A stretch of 35,952 nt of DNA from contig CBFHUI010000017.1 of NCBI GenBank assembly GCA_965658725.1, positions 1 through 35,952 on the forward strand, in the 5' to 3' direction. A program made the position numbers and the translations under genes. The notes below the pieces were generated by a model that was given only the letters and a program-made list of their open reading frames with translations, was not told where the DNA came from and made no database searches. The DNA is from UBA7985 sp965658725 (lineage in GTDB: Bacteria; Pseudomonadota; Alphaproteobacteria; UBA7985). Every line of letters begins with the position of its first letter. Position 1 is the stretch's first letter. Below, one piece after another: positions 7,929 through 15,782 of this stretch.

Positions 7929-8639
7929 TCAGCCGATTTCAGCGGAGAAAATGTATCCCTTGCCGCGAACGGTCTTGATGAACTGCGGGTTCTTCGGGTC
8001 TTCCTCGATCTTTTGGCGCAGACGGGAAATCGTAATGTCGATGGACCGATCAAAGACGTCCGCCTGCCGGCCCTTGGTAATGTCCAGCAGCAAGTCGCGG
8101 GTCATCAGGCGGTTGGGCCGCTCGATCAGGGCAGCGAGGAGATCGAACTCGCCTGAGGTCAGGTCCACGACCACGTCGTCAGGGTCGCGCAACTCGCGGC
8201 GGACCACGTCGAGCTTCCAGCCTTCAAAACTGGCGACCCTCTTGCGGTCCTCTGACTGGCTCGCAATCATACCCTGCCGGCGCAGCGTCGCCTTGATCCG
8301 CGCCACCAGCTCGCGGGGCGAGAACGGCTTGGTGAGGTAGTCATCCGCGCCCATTTCCAGGCCGATGATACGGTCGGCTTCGTGGGTCATGGCGGTGAGC
8401 ATGATGATCGGGATGTTGCTGTCCGCTCGTAATTCGCGACAGATGGTCAGTCCGTCTTCGCCCGGCAGCATCAGGTCGAGCACCACCAGATCAATGGTCT
8501 GGTGCTCCAGAATCGTCTTGAGATCCCGCCCGGTTGAAGCTGTAGAAACTTCAAAGCCCGAGCTGCGCAGGTTCTGTTCAAGCAGGCTCCGGATCTCCGG
8601 ATCATCGTCGAGAATGGCGATGTGGTTGGCGTCGCTCAT
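7929..8639 (-). CDS. OmpR/PhoB-family response regulator
   Basis: This 236-residue regulator has an N-terminal receiver domain with acidic residues D11 and D12, phosphoacceptor D55 in VVLDLMLPGEDG, T82 and K104. The C-terminal winged-helix domain contains VDLTSGEFDLLAALIERPN and the recognition-helix and wing region DRSIDITISRLRQKIEEDP ending in TVRGKGYIF. It is the first gene of a two-gene operon with the histidine kinase at 6562-7923. GAAAC/GTTTC repeats about 65-115 bases upstream of its start may be its own binding sites. The target genes cannot be told from the sequence. Confidence 0.95.
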   Translation of the reverse strand: MSDANHIAILDDDPEIRSLLEQNLRSSGFEVSTASTGRDLKTILEHQTIDLVVLDLMLPGEDGLTICRELRADSNIPIIMLTAMTHEADRIIGLEMGADDYLTKPFSPRELVARIKATLRRQGMIASQSEDRKRVASFEGWKLDVVRRELRDPDDVVVDLTSGEFDLLAALIERPNRLMTRDLLLDITKGRQADVFDRSIDITISRLRQKIEEDPKNPQFIKTVRGKGYIFSAEIG

Positions 8640-8703
8640 GGTGTCCTCCGCCGCAAAGTCGGAAATGAATAAGACCTAAGAAAGGGTCTTTTACCATGGG
8701 CCT

Positions 8704-8755
8704 GAAACACTTTGAAACAAACCGAGCGCCGATGTTTCAAAAATCACGGGGTTTC
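8704..8755. promoter_or_regulatory. Candidate OmpR-type operator upstream of the two-component operon
   Basis: Two GAAAC direct repeats start exactly 10 bases apart (8704 and 8714). Two reversed copies (GTTTC) start at 8734 and 8751. The inner pair forms an 8-base inverted repeat, TTTGAAAC (8711-8718) and GTTTCAAA (8734-8741). OmpR-family regulators commonly bind direct repeats spaced 10-11 bases apart, so this could be an autoregulatory site. No binding evidence exists. Confidence 0.4.
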
Positions 8756-8920
8756 GACAAACATCAGCGCACGAAATCCACTATGTTGAAGCCATAGCAA
8801 CGACCCAAGCAGGTTCGCCGCCCCGAAGGTTCTCTGCACCGCCGCCCACCACCGGCACCCGCAGGATACAACCGTTCAAGGCAGCAGGCTGAACCTCGCA
8901 GCGCAAAGGAGACTAAACCG

Positions 8921-9262
8921 ATGAACACGGCAACCCGACACGCCCCCGTATCCGCCCCGCGTACCGTTCCGGCGGTGCTGCTCATGGGCCTGGTTGCCCA
9001 GCTCGCCGCGCTTCTGGTTCCGACTGCCTCGCTGGCGCAAGGCAACAGCTTCGCCATTGCCACCCGTTACGGCGAGATTGTTTGCAGCTCGGCGCTGGCC
9101 AAGGATCGCAAGTCGCTGGACGTGAAATGTGCGAACAGCCAGGGTGCGGTCGTTTCCGCCTATCGCCAGATGCGCGATGGCACGATTGAAGTGCTGCTCG
9201 AGGAAGGCAAAGTCGGTCAGGCTGTCACAAAGGCCATCCTCGACTCTCAGGGCAAAGGCTAA
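8921..9262 (+). CDS. Small exported protein of unknown function (113 aa)
   Basis: The ATG at 8921 has a strong AAGGAG site about 9 bases upstream. Residues 1-39 form a long N-terminal region with a Sec-type signal peptide: a hydrophobic run AVLLMGLVAQLAALLV and a cleavage-like ASLAQG. The mature part is only about 75 residues. It contains YGEIVCSSALAKDRKSLDVK with two cysteines 14 residues apart, which could form a disulfide in the periplasm, and a helical tail ending KVGQAVTKAILDSQGKG. I recognise no family. The gene stands alone between the two-component operon and a structured noncoding region, with no close co-directional neighbour. Confidence 0.65.
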   Translation: MNTATRHAPVSAPRTVPAVLLMGLVAQLAALLVPTASLAQGNSFAIATRYGEIVCSSALAKDRKSLDVKCANSQGAVVSAYRQMRDGTIEVLLEEGKVGQAVTKAILDSQGKG

Positions 9263-9317
9263 GCGCGTCCCCCACCGCTGACGCTGCCCCGAACGCGAGC
9301 AGTTTTCCAACACGAGA

Positions 9318-9419
9318 ATTTCCCATGCCGCCGGCCGTAAGTTGGCAAGCGGTACGCCCGTGCCGCATGGGAAATCAGAGGGGTGATGTGTCTTTTCCCC
9401 CTGCACCACATCACCCCTC
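9318..9419. repeat. Two tandem perfect inverted repeats (hairpins)
   Basis: Hairpin one pairs ATTTCCCATGC (9318-9328) with GCATGGGAAAT (9365-9375), an 11-bp perfect stem around a 36-base loop. Hairpin two pairs GAGGGGTGATGTG (9378-9390) with CACATCACCCCTC (9407-9419), a 13-bp perfect stem around a 16-base loop. Only two bases separate them. Neither is followed by a T-run, so they are not typical intrinsic terminators. They could be a structured RNA or a processing and stability element for the upstream small-protein mRNA. Confidence 0.6.
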
Positions 9420-9666
9420 GACCCTGACCCGACCGTCAAGACATTGTGCGACTGAAAGCGAGGGTTTTCCGCTATAGTTGCAGGCTCGACCCCGTGCGGG
9501 ATTGAATCCCGTTGCCGGTGCGCTTACCTCTGCGTAACGGCCGGGTCTGACCGAACCATCGGACCGGGCAAAGCGTTGGCCCGCTCACCCCTTCTCGCTG
9601 ATCGCAGGGGAGACGCAGTGGCCCTGTGGCGCTTCGACCATTAACAGGCGGCGAAAGTCGTTCCAT

Positions 9667-9684
9667 ATTGAACTTGCGTTCAAT
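9667..9684. promoter_or_regulatory. 18-bp palindrome upstream of clpS
   Basis: ATTGAAC and GTTCAAT form a perfect 7-bp inverted repeat around TTGC, ending 39 bases before the clpS ATG. The size and symmetry fit an operator for a dimeric repressor, or a small hairpin in the clpS leader. The binding protein is unknown. Confidence 0.4.
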
Positions 9685-9723
9685 GCCCACACAAACGTGA
9701 ACACCAACACGGATCAGGACACC

Positions 9724-10089
9724 ATGTCGCTGGATATCAGAGCCTCAGACCCCCCATCTCAACCGCCCAGCAAGGGCGATGAGCCGGACGTGCCCGGCGG
9801 CGCGACCGTTTTAGAGGCAAAGCCAAAGACGAAAAAACCCAGCATGTACAAGGTATTACTGCTGAACGACGACTACACGCCGATGGAATTCGTGGTGGAC
9901 GTGCTGGAGCGGTTCTTCAGCATGGATGCGCAGGCGGCGACGCAAGTGATGCTCCATGTCCACCAGCAAGGCGTCGGCGTTTGCGGCATTTATACCTTTG
10001 AAGTCGCCGAGACCAAGGTGACGCAGGTTGTAGACTACGCCCGTAAACACCAACATCCTTTACAGTGCACGCTCGAAAAAGATGATTAA
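9724..10089 (+). CDS. clpS: ATP-dependent Clp protease adaptor ClpS
   Basis: ClpS docks on the N-domain of ClpA and delivers proteins with destabilising N-terminal residues (Leu, Phe, Tyr, Trp) to ClpAP. I prefer the ATG at 9724, which has AGGA about 7 bases upstream; an in-frame GTG at 9697 would add nine residues. The 121-residue product starts with a variable Pro/Lys-rich tail. The core is YKVLLLNDDYTPMEFVVDVL, whose Asn-Asp pair binds the N-degron amino group. It continues with MLHVHQQGVGVCGIYTFEVAETKV and ends HPLQCTLEKD. clpA follows 15 bases after its stop, the usual arrangement. A leucyltransferase of the same pathway (Bpt) is encoded at 28908-29666. Confidence 0.95.
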   Translation: MSLDIRASDPPSQPPSKGDEPDVPGGATVLEAKPKTKKPSMYKVLLLNDDYTPMEFVVDVLERFFSMDAQAATQVMLHVHQQGVGVCGIYTFEVAETKVTQVVDYARKHQHPLQCTLEKDD

Positions 10090-10104
10090 CAGATTGGATG
10101 GCTG

Positions 10105-12423
10105 ATGCTCTCGACAGAGCTTGAAGAAACCCTTCGCCGGGCCCTCGCTTCGGCAGCGGAACTGAACCACGAGTTCTGCACCCTTGAGCACTTATTGCTC
10201 GCGCTGGTCTCGGACCCTGATGCGCAAAAGGTCATGCGCGCCTGTGACGTCAATATCGACGAGCTGACCGAGGCGCTGGAAACCTTCCTCCACAATGAAC
10301 TCGACGATTTGGTGCGTGAAGACGGGGTTGATCCACGTCCAACCATGTCTTTCCAACGCGCCTTCGAGCGCGCCATCCTGCACGTACAGGGTTCCGGGCG
10401 CGGACAGGCGACGGGCGCCAACGTGCTCATTTCCCTGTTTCAGGAGCGCGAAAGCTTTGCCGTCTACTTCCTGCAGGAACGCGGTATGTCGCGGTTGGAT
10501 GCGGTGCAGTTTGTCTCCCACGGGATCGCCAAGAACAAAGAGCTTTCTGAAACCCGCAGCGTTCGCGGCGCGGATGAAGAGGGTGAAGACGGCAGCGGCG
10601 AGACCGGCACCAAGGCGCTGGAACAGTACTGCCGGAACCTGAACGAGCGGGCGCGTGAAGGCAAAATTGATCCGCTGATCGGCCGTGACCTCGAAGTCGA
10701 GCGGACCATTCAGGTGCTGTGCCGCCGGACCAAGAACAACCCGCTTTACGTCGGTGATCCCGGCGTGGGCAAAACGGCGATTGCCGAAGGTCTGGCCAAG
10801 AAAATTGTTGATGGTGACGTGCCCGAGGTGCTGCACGACGCGACGATCTTCTCGCTCGATATGGGGGCGCTGCTGGCCGGAACGCGCTATCGCGGTGATT
10901 TTGAAGAGCGTCTGAAGGCTGTGATTGACGAGATCAATGCTTTCGATGGCGCGATCCTGTTCATTGATGAAATCCATACGGTGATTGGCGCAGGGGCGAC
11001 TTCTGGTGGGGCCATGGATGCTTCCAACCTGCTCAAGCCGGCACTGGCCGCCGGTGAGCTCCGCACTATCGGTTCAACGACCTACAAGGAATACCGCTCG
11101 TACTTCGAAAAGGACCGTGCACTGGTGCGCCGGTTCCAGAAAATCGACGTCAATGAGCCGTCGGTTGAGGACGCGGTGAAGATCCTGCGCGGTCTGAAGC
11201 CAAGCTACGAAGAACACCACGGCATTCGCTACACCAACGAAGCAATCCGTACGGCGGTGGAGCTGTCCAACCGCTACATCGGTGACCGCAAGTTGCCAGA
11301 CAAGGCCATCGACGTGCTCGATGAGGCCGGGGCTGCGACCAAGCTGGCAGCGCCGTCCAAGCGCAAGAAGACAGTCGGGGTCAAGGACGTCGAGGCGATT
11401 GTCTCCAAGATTGCCCGCATCCCGCCCAAGACGGTGAACAAGGACGATAAGGAAATGCTCAAGACGCTTGAGCGTGACCTCAAGCGGCTGGTCTATGGCC
11501 AGGATGATGCCATCGACGCGCTATCAACGGCGATGAAGCTGTCGCGCGCGGGTCTGCGTGAGCCGGAAAAGCCCATTGGTGCCTTCCTGTTCTCTGGCCC
11601 GACAGGCGTCGGTAAAACTGAGGTCGCCAAGCAGTTGGCGCACACGATGGGCGTCGAGCTGATCCGCTTCGATATGTCGGAGTATATGGAGCGGCACACG
11701 GTGTCCCGCCTGATCGGCGCACCCCCGGGCTACGTCGGTTTTGATCAGGGCGGCTTGCTCACCGATGCCGTCGACCAGCAACCGCACTGTGTGCTGCTGC
11801 TGGACGAGATCGAGAAAGCCCACCCGGACCTGTTCAACATTCTGTTGCAGGTCATGGACCACGGCAAACTGACCGACGCCAATGGCAAGTCCGTCAACTT
11901 CCGCAACGTGGTAATCATCATGACCACCAACGCCGGGGCGTCTGAGATGTCCAAGGCGGCGATTGGCTTTGGCTCGTCGGTTAAGGAAGGTGAAGACACA
12001 GAGGCGATCAAGCGGCTCTTCACCCCTGAATTCCGCAACCGTCTGGATGCGGTCATTCCGTTTGCGGCGCTGGGTAAGGAAACCATCGGCCGCGTGGTTG
12101 AGAAGTTCATCCTTCAGCTCGAAAACCAGCTTTCTGATCGTTCGGTCACCATCCGTCTCACCGACAAGGCACGGGCCGAGTTGGGTGAGCAGGGGTATGA
12201 CCGCCTCATGGGTGCGCGGCCACTGGCACGGGTGATCCAGGACAAGATCAAGAAGCTGCTCGCCGACGAATTGCTCTTCGGTCGGTTGCAGAGCGGGGGT
12301 TCTGTGCTAATTGACTGGGACGGTAGTGAATTCGTGTTTACTTTCCCGTCAGCGGCGATTGAAGAGGTGGCGAAGCTGCCCGCCCCCGACGACGAAAGCG
12401 ACAGCGCGGAAACGGTCAGCTAG
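10105..12423 (+). CDS. clpA: ATP-dependent Clp protease ATP-binding subunit ClpA
   Basis: ClpA is the hexameric AAA+ unfoldase that feeds substrates into ClpP. The 772-residue protein has the full architecture: an N-terminal repeat domain (residues 1-140, starting MLSTELEETLRRALASAAEL), a first AAA+ module with Walker A GDPGVGKTA at about residue 217 and Walker B ILFIDEIHT, and a second module with Walker A GPTGVGKTE at about residue 498 and LLLDEIEKAHPD. The length is close to the usual 750-780, and nothing is missing. It overlaps no gene and ends with an intrinsic terminator at 12481. With clpS it forms a two-gene operon. ClpP is not in this window. Confidence 0.97.
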   Translation: MLSTELEETLRRALASAAELNHEFCTLEHLLLALVSDPDAQKVMRACDVNIDELTEALETFLHNELDDLVREDGVDPRPTMSFQRAFERAILHVQGSGRGQATGANVLISLFQERESFAVYFLQERGMSRLDAVQFVSHGIAKNKELSETRSVRGADEEGEDGSGETGTKALEQYCRNLNERAREGKIDPLIGRDLEVERTIQVLCRRTKNNPLYVGDPGVGKTAIAEGLAKKIVDGDVPEVLHDATIFSLDMGALLAGTRYRGDFEERLKAVIDEINAFDGAILFIDEIHTVIGAGATSGGAMDASNLLKPALAAGELRTIGSTTYKEYRSYFEKDRALVRRFQKIDVNEPSVEDAVKILRGLKPSYEEHHGIRYTNEAIRTAVELSNRYIGDRKLPDKAIDVLDEAGAATKLAAPSKRKKTVGVKDVEAIVSKIARIPPKTVNKDDKEMLKTLERDLKRLVYGQDDAIDALSTAMKLSRAGLREPEKPIGAFLFSGPTGVGKTEVAKQLAHTMGVELIRFDMSEYMERHTVSRLIGAPPGYVGFDQGGLLTDAVDQQPHCVLLLDEIEKAHPDLFNILLQVMDHGKLTDANGKSVNFRNVVIIMTTNAGASEMSKAAIGFGSSVKEGEDTEAIKRLFTPEFRNRLDAVIPFAALGKETIGRVVEKFILQLENQLSDRSVTIRLTDKARAELGEQGYDRLMGARPLARVIQDKIKKLLADELLFGRLQSGGSVLIDWDGSEFVFTFPSAAIEEVAKLPAPDDESDSAETVS

Positions 12424-12480
12424 CTCGACCCTGCGCCGCCTGTCGCTGAACAGGCGTTTCCTGCCATCGGCTCAATTGAG

Positions 12481-12515
12481 CGGCCACGATTGAGAGACCT
12501 TTCGTGGCCGTTTTC
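12481..12515 (+). terminator. Rho-independent terminator after clpA
   Basis: CGGCCACGA (12481-12489) pairs perfectly with TCGTGGCCG (12502-12510) around a 12-base loop and is followed by TTTT. It ends the clpSA transcript 24 bases before the next start codon. Confidence 0.85.
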
Positions 12516-12538
12516 TGTTGTGGAGGAGACGGGCGCCC

Positions 12539-12934
12539 ATGCTTTGGAGAATGGCCTTTTCCGCCCTTATGGCTTTATTTGGCGGACTGGTGGGCGTGCG
12601 GCTGGGGCTTGGTCTGGCGCAAGGTGACATCGACGCTTTGCGCAATCAGGCCCAGATCGCCGCGCAACAGACTGCCGCTGCCGAAGCGCAGTGGCAGGCT
12701 GAGCGCGCTGCTCTACAAGCCAGCAGTACCGCTGCTCAAGCCGCGCTGGCGCAGGCGTTGGAAGACTTAGGGGCTCAGCGAACGGCCTATGGAGCCAGCG
12801 AATCAAGCGTCGCAGACCTTCGCCACCGCTTGAGCACGTGCCATAGTCATCTCACTCTCGCCCTAAGTGGTCACGAGCGCTTGCGCACGAAGCTGGACAA
12901 AATAGATAAAAATTGTAGTACTCGGTCGCAGTAG
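12539..12934 (+). CDS. Membrane-anchored coiled-coil small protein (131 aa)
   Basis: The ATG at 12539 is preceded by GGAGGAG about 10 bases upstream; a TTG at 12518 is less likely. Residues 5-28 (AFSALMALFGGLVGVRLGLG) are one hydrophobic helix, either an uncleaved anchor or a signal segment. Residues 30-90 are Ala/Gln/Glu-rich with heptad-like spacing and should form a coiled coil. The C-terminal 40 residues contain two cysteines and a basic tail. I recognise no family. It is followed by the Mpo1-like gene in the same direction, 45 bases on, so the two may be co-transcribed. Confidence 0.6.
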   Translation: MLWRMAFSALMALFGGLVGVRLGLGLAQGDIDALRNQAQIAAQQTAAAEAQWQAERAALQASSTAAQAALAQALEDLGAQRTAYGASESSVADLRHRLSTCHSHLTLALSGHERLRTKLDKIDKNCSTRSQ

Positions 12935-12979
12935 CATCGGGGGGCTTTACGGAGACACACGAGGCAAGGAGACACCACC

Positions 12980-13315
12980 ATGTCTGAACGCAAATCCAAC
13001 TACGCCGAGTTCTGGCCCTACTACCTGCTAGAACACGGAAAATCGAACACCCGCATCCTGCACTTCATCGGCACGGCGGGGGCGATTATCTTTTTCTTCA
13101 ATTTTCTGCTGAACGCGCACTGGCTATCGCTGTTGGTGGCGATTGTGTGCGGCTACTTCTTCGCGTGGGTCGGCCACTTCTTTGTTGAAAAGAACCGCCC
13201 CGCAACCTTCACGCACCCCCTGTGGTCGCTGATCAGCGACTTCCGCATGTTCTTCCTGTGGCTGGGTCGTGGGTTGGACGGTGAGTTGGAACGCGCTGGC
13301 GTCGAAGACCGCTAG
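12980..13315 (+). CDS. DUF962 / Mpo1-like membrane protein
   Basis: This 111-residue protein matches the DUF962 (YGL010w-like) family. It has the N-terminal FWPYYLLEHGKSNTRILHFIGT block, two membrane helices at about 31-48 and 49-68, and the conserved AWVGHFFVEKNRPATFTHP segment, followed by a C-terminal amphipathic part. Yeast Mpo1 of this family is an iron-dependent dioxygenase acting on 2-hydroxy fatty acids in phytosphingosine breakdown. The conserved histidines in the EHG, LHFIG and GHFF motifs are present here. The bacterial substrate is not known, so only membership is claimed. The ATG has AAGGAG upstream. The stop overlaps the stop of the convergent gene within GCTAGC. Confidence 0.88.
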   Translation: MSERKSNYAEFWPYYLLEHGKSNTRILHFIGTAGAIIFFFNFLLNAHWLSLLVAIVCGYFFAWVGHFFVEKNRPATFTHPLWSLISDFRMFFLWLGRGLDGELERAGVEDR

Positions 13316-14481
13316 CGGTCGGCTTTGCGATAGGGGCTTTCGTGCTCCAGCATGCCGGCGATTTGCATTTCCATCTGTTCCCGCTCCTGCGCGACGAAGT
13401 TCGCAACGGGGCGGCGCAGGGCCGGGTCGGCGATCCAGTGGAGGCTATAAGTCGCGCTGGGCAAGTACCCCCGCTGCACCTTGTGTGACCCCTGCGCTCC
13501 GGCCTCGACCCGTTGCAAACCGTGGGCGATGGCATAATCGATGGCCTGATAGTAGCAGGCCTCGAAGTGCAAGAATTTGTGGTCGTCCAGACAGCCCCAG
13601 TTGCGGCCATAGAGCGTGTCTCCACCGCGCAAGTTCAACGCTCCCGCCACGGGCTCGCCGTTCTCAAAACAAAGCACCATGACCACGTCGTCGGGGCAGC
13701 GCTCGCCCAGCATCGAGAAGAACGAGCGGGTGAGATAGGCCTGACCCCACTTGCGGTCGGCGGTGTTCATGTAGAAGGCGTAAAAAGCGTCCCAGAGGGC
13801 TTCTGTCATTTCGTGGCCCGTGAGGACGCGAATATCCACGTCCAGCTCGGCCACTTCCCGCCGCTCTTTCTTCACTGCTTTGCGCTTGCGGCTGTTCAAC
13901 TGTCCAAGGAAGTCGTCAAAGCTCTGATAGCCACGGTTTTCCCAATGATACTGTACGCCCAAGCGCTGCTCGAAGGCGTCCATCTCCCCCAGTGCATCAA
14001 ACTCGGACTTGTTGGGGAAGGTGATGTGCAGGCTGGAGAGCTGGAGCTGCTGCGTGACGGAAACCAGCGCCTCGCCCAGGATGGTGTGGGTCTCGCTGTC
14101 TGACGCATCACCGAGAAGCAGGCGCGGGCCGGTTGCCGGGGTGAAGGGTACGCACACCTGCGCCTTTGGGTAATACCGCCCTCCGGCACGCTCGTAGGCG
14201 TCGGCCCAGCCCCAGTCAAAGACGTACTCCCCGTAGCTATGGCTTTTCACGTAGAGCGGAACGGCGCCGAGGATGGCTCCGGTCTCGCTGTCTTCGAGCA
14301 AGACATGCTGCGCCGCCCAGCCCGATGCTGCGGAAGCGGAGCCACTGTCTTCTAGGGCGGAAAGAAAACCATGTTTTACAAAGGGGTTGGACTGCCCTGC
14401 ACACGCATCCCACGCCTGGGCCGAGACCTCTGACAGGCTGCCGATCGTCCGAATTTGCAGGCGGGCTTCTGGCTCAGTCAT
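13312..14481 (-). CDS. GNAT / FemAB-like acyltransferase (DUF482, COG3146)
   Basis: The 389-residue protein belongs to the DUF482 group, often named peptidogalycan biosynthesis/recognition protein, built from GNAT-like folds. Diagnostic segments are AWDACAGQSNPFVKHGFLSALE at the start, YGEYVFDWGWADAYERAGG, and the C-terminal block GRNWGCLDDHKFLHFEACYY followed by GAQGSHKVQRGYLP and SLHWIADP. It has no signal peptide and should be cytoplasmic. FemAB-related enzymes transfer amino acids from aminoacyl-tRNA, but the substrate of this group is unproven. It lies 125 bases downstream of nth in the same direction, and that gap contains a 7-bp hairpin (CCGGTGC/GCACCGG, 14553-14581) without a T-run. 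Confidence 0.88.
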   Translation of the reverse strand: MTEPEARLQIRTIGSLSEVSAQAWDACAGQSNPFVKHGFLSALEDSGSASAASGWAAQHVLLEDSETGAILGAVPLYVKSHSYGEYVFDWGWADAYERAGGRYYPKAQVCVPFTPATGPRLLLGDASDSETHTILGEALVSVTQQLQLSSLHITFPNKSEFDALGEMDAFEQRLGVQYHWENRGYQSFDDFLGQLNSRKRKAVKKERREVAELDVDIRVLTGHEMTEALWDAFYAFYMNTADRKWGQAYLTRSFFSMLGERCPDDVVMVLCFENGEPVAGALNLRGGDTLYGRNWGCLDDHKFLHFEACYYQAIDYAIAHGLQRVEAGAQGSHKVQRGYLPSATYSLHWIADPALRRPVANFVAQEREQMEMQIAGMLEHESPYRKADR

Positions 14482-14606
14482 GGGGGCGTGGTGATCCTCG
14501 CGGGGTGGTGGTTCCGGGGGCGCTGGAGGCGCTTTTATGATGTGTGCTCCTGCCGGTGCTTAGCAAGGCGGCGGGCACCGGGTCGCAGGGGTTTGTGCGA
14601 AGGAAA

Positions 14607-15317
14607 TCAGGCCCTTTTGCCGACTTTGGCGGCTGGCTCGGGTGTCTTGTCCTTGAAGCAGCACCATTCTGCCACCGGGCAGCGCCAACACTCCGGCTTT
14701 CGCGCCTTGCACAGGTAGCGCCCGTGGAGGATCAGCCAGTGGTGGGCGTGGTGCTTAAATTCATCTGGCACGCGGCGGTTCAGGCCGTCTTCGACCTGAT
14801 CCGGGTTGGATCCAGCGGCCATCCCCATGCGGTTGGAGACGCGAAAGACGTGGGTATCAACGGCAATGGTCGGATGCCCCCAGAACATCTGCAGCACCAC
14901 ATTCGCGGTCTTTCGACCCACCCCGGGCAGGCTTTCCAGCGCGGCTCGGTCTTCCGGCACTTCTCCACCATAGTCGTCCACGAGGATCCGGGCTGCCTTC
15001 ATCACGTTGGCGGCTTTGGCGTTATAGAGGCCGATGGTTTTGATGTGCTCTTTGAGCGCGTCTTCGCCGAGATCCAGCATCTGCTGCGGGGTTGTAACAC
15101 GCTGGAAAAGAGCCTTGGTCGCAGCGTTGACCGACACGTCGGTCGCTTGCGCGGAAAGGGCAACCGCAACCACCAGCGTGTAAGCGTTGACGTAGTCCAG
15201 CTCGCCCTTTGGCTCAGGCTCAATCCCTTGAAAAACCTCAAAAATCGCCCGTATCTGCTCAGCCTTCAGCACCCGCTGACGCGGTGTGACAGGGGGGGCT
15301 GTGTTGGGCAGGGTCAT
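14607..15317 (-). CDS. nth: Endonuclease III
   Basis: Nth is a DNA glycosylase/AP lyase that removes oxidised pyrimidines in base excision repair. The 236-residue protein has the helix-hairpin-helix LPGVGRKTANVVL with catalytic K136, catalytic D154 in IAVDTHVFRV, and the C-terminal iron-sulfur loop with Cys at 203, 210, 213 and 219 (C-x6-C-x2-C-x5-C). It is slightly longer than E. coli Nth (211) because of an N-terminal extension. Its ATG follows directly after the ridA stop (TGA then ATG), so the two are likely translationally coupled. Confidence 0.96.
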   Translation of the reverse strand: MTLPNTAPPVTPRQRVLKAEQIRAIFEVFQGIEPEPKGELDYVNAYTLVVAVALSAQATDVSVNAATKALFQRVTTPQQMLDLGEDALKEHIKTIGLYNAKAANVMKAARILVDDYGGEVPEDRAALESLPGVGRKTANVVLQMFWGHPTIAVDTHVFRVSNRMGMAAGSNPDQVEDGLNRRVPDEFKHHAHHWLILHGRYLCKARKPECWRCPVAEWCCFKDKTPEPAAKVGKRA

Positions 15318-15782
15318 TCAGGCGACTTCCACGATCGCTTCAATTTCCACAGCGACCCCAAGCGGCAGGGCTGCGGCTGAAACGGCTGCGCGGGCGTGAC
15401 GGCCCTTGTCACCGAAGACATCGACCATGAGGTCGGATGCGCCATTGATAACTTTGGGTTGGTCGGTGAAATCGCCGGTGGAGTTCACGAACCCGGTGAG
15501 CTTGACGATCTGCGCCACGCGGTCGAGGTCGCCTTCTAATGCCTTTTGCACCTGCGCGATAATCGCGAGCCCGCACAACCGCGCTGCGGCTGCACCGCCT
15601 TCAACGTCCATATTATCACCGAGCTTGCCAACAACCGGTGCGCCGTCAGCGATAGACACCTGCCCGGAAACATAGAGCAAGTTACCCGAGCGGGTCACCG
15701 GGACATAGTTCGCTACAGGGGCTGTGGCGGCGGGCAAGGTGATGTTCAATTCAGCAAGACGCGCGTCGATTGTGCCGGGCAT
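15318..15782 (-). CDS. RidA family (YjgF/YER057c/UK114) protein
   Basis: RidA proteins hydrolyse reactive enamine/imine intermediates released by PLP enzymes. The ATG at complement 15780-15782 has a GAGAGGA site upstream; a longer open frame above it is spurious. The 154-residue product carries the typical VTRSGNLLYVSGQVS, VKLTGFVNSTGDF and the closing LPLGVAVEIEAIVEV. R131, in the HARAAVSAAALP block, aligns with the catalytic arginine of RidA (R105 in E. coli). It belongs to the longer COG0251 subgroup often found beside housekeeping genes in alphaproteobacteria. A leftward terminator at 15849-15879 lies upstream of its start, so its promoter must lie between that and 15782. Confidence 0.9.
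   Translation of the reverse strand: MPGTIDARLAELNITLPAATAPVANYVPVTRSGNLLYVSGQVSIADGAPVVGKLGDNMDVEGGAAAARLCGLAIIAQVQKALEGDLDRVAQIVKLTGFVNSTGDFTDQPKVINGASDLMVDVFGDKGRHARAAVSAAALPLGVAVEIEAIVEVA

Larger units (their letters stand above)
9263..9723 (+). other. 460-bp noncoding region before clpS, rich in inverted repeats
   Basis: No convincing gene is seen here. The region holds two adjacent perfect long hairpins (9318-9419), a short CGGGATT-G-AATCCCG repeat near 9500, and the palindrome ATTGAACttgcGTTCAAT at 9667-9684, about 40 bases before the clpS ATG. A possible -10 element (TATAGT) lies near 9473. It may contain a noncoding RNA or a long structured clpS leader. I could not match it to a known riboswitch or RNA family. 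Confidence 0.5.

Noticed and set aside
9480..9660. Possible cobalamin, glycine or TPP riboswitch before clpS
   Set aside because: GGGGAGACGCAG-like text recalls known boxes, but the other conserved parts are absent and clpSA is not a plausible target.
14553..14581. Hairpin CCGGTGC/GCACCGG between nth and the GNAT gene as a terminator
   Set aside because: The stem is real but no T-run follows on the minus strand, so termination cannot be claimed.
14544..15380. Open frame of 278 codons antisense to nth
   Set aside because: The nth frame on the other strand has all catalytic and Fe-S residues; this one shows no motif and lacks a ribosome site.
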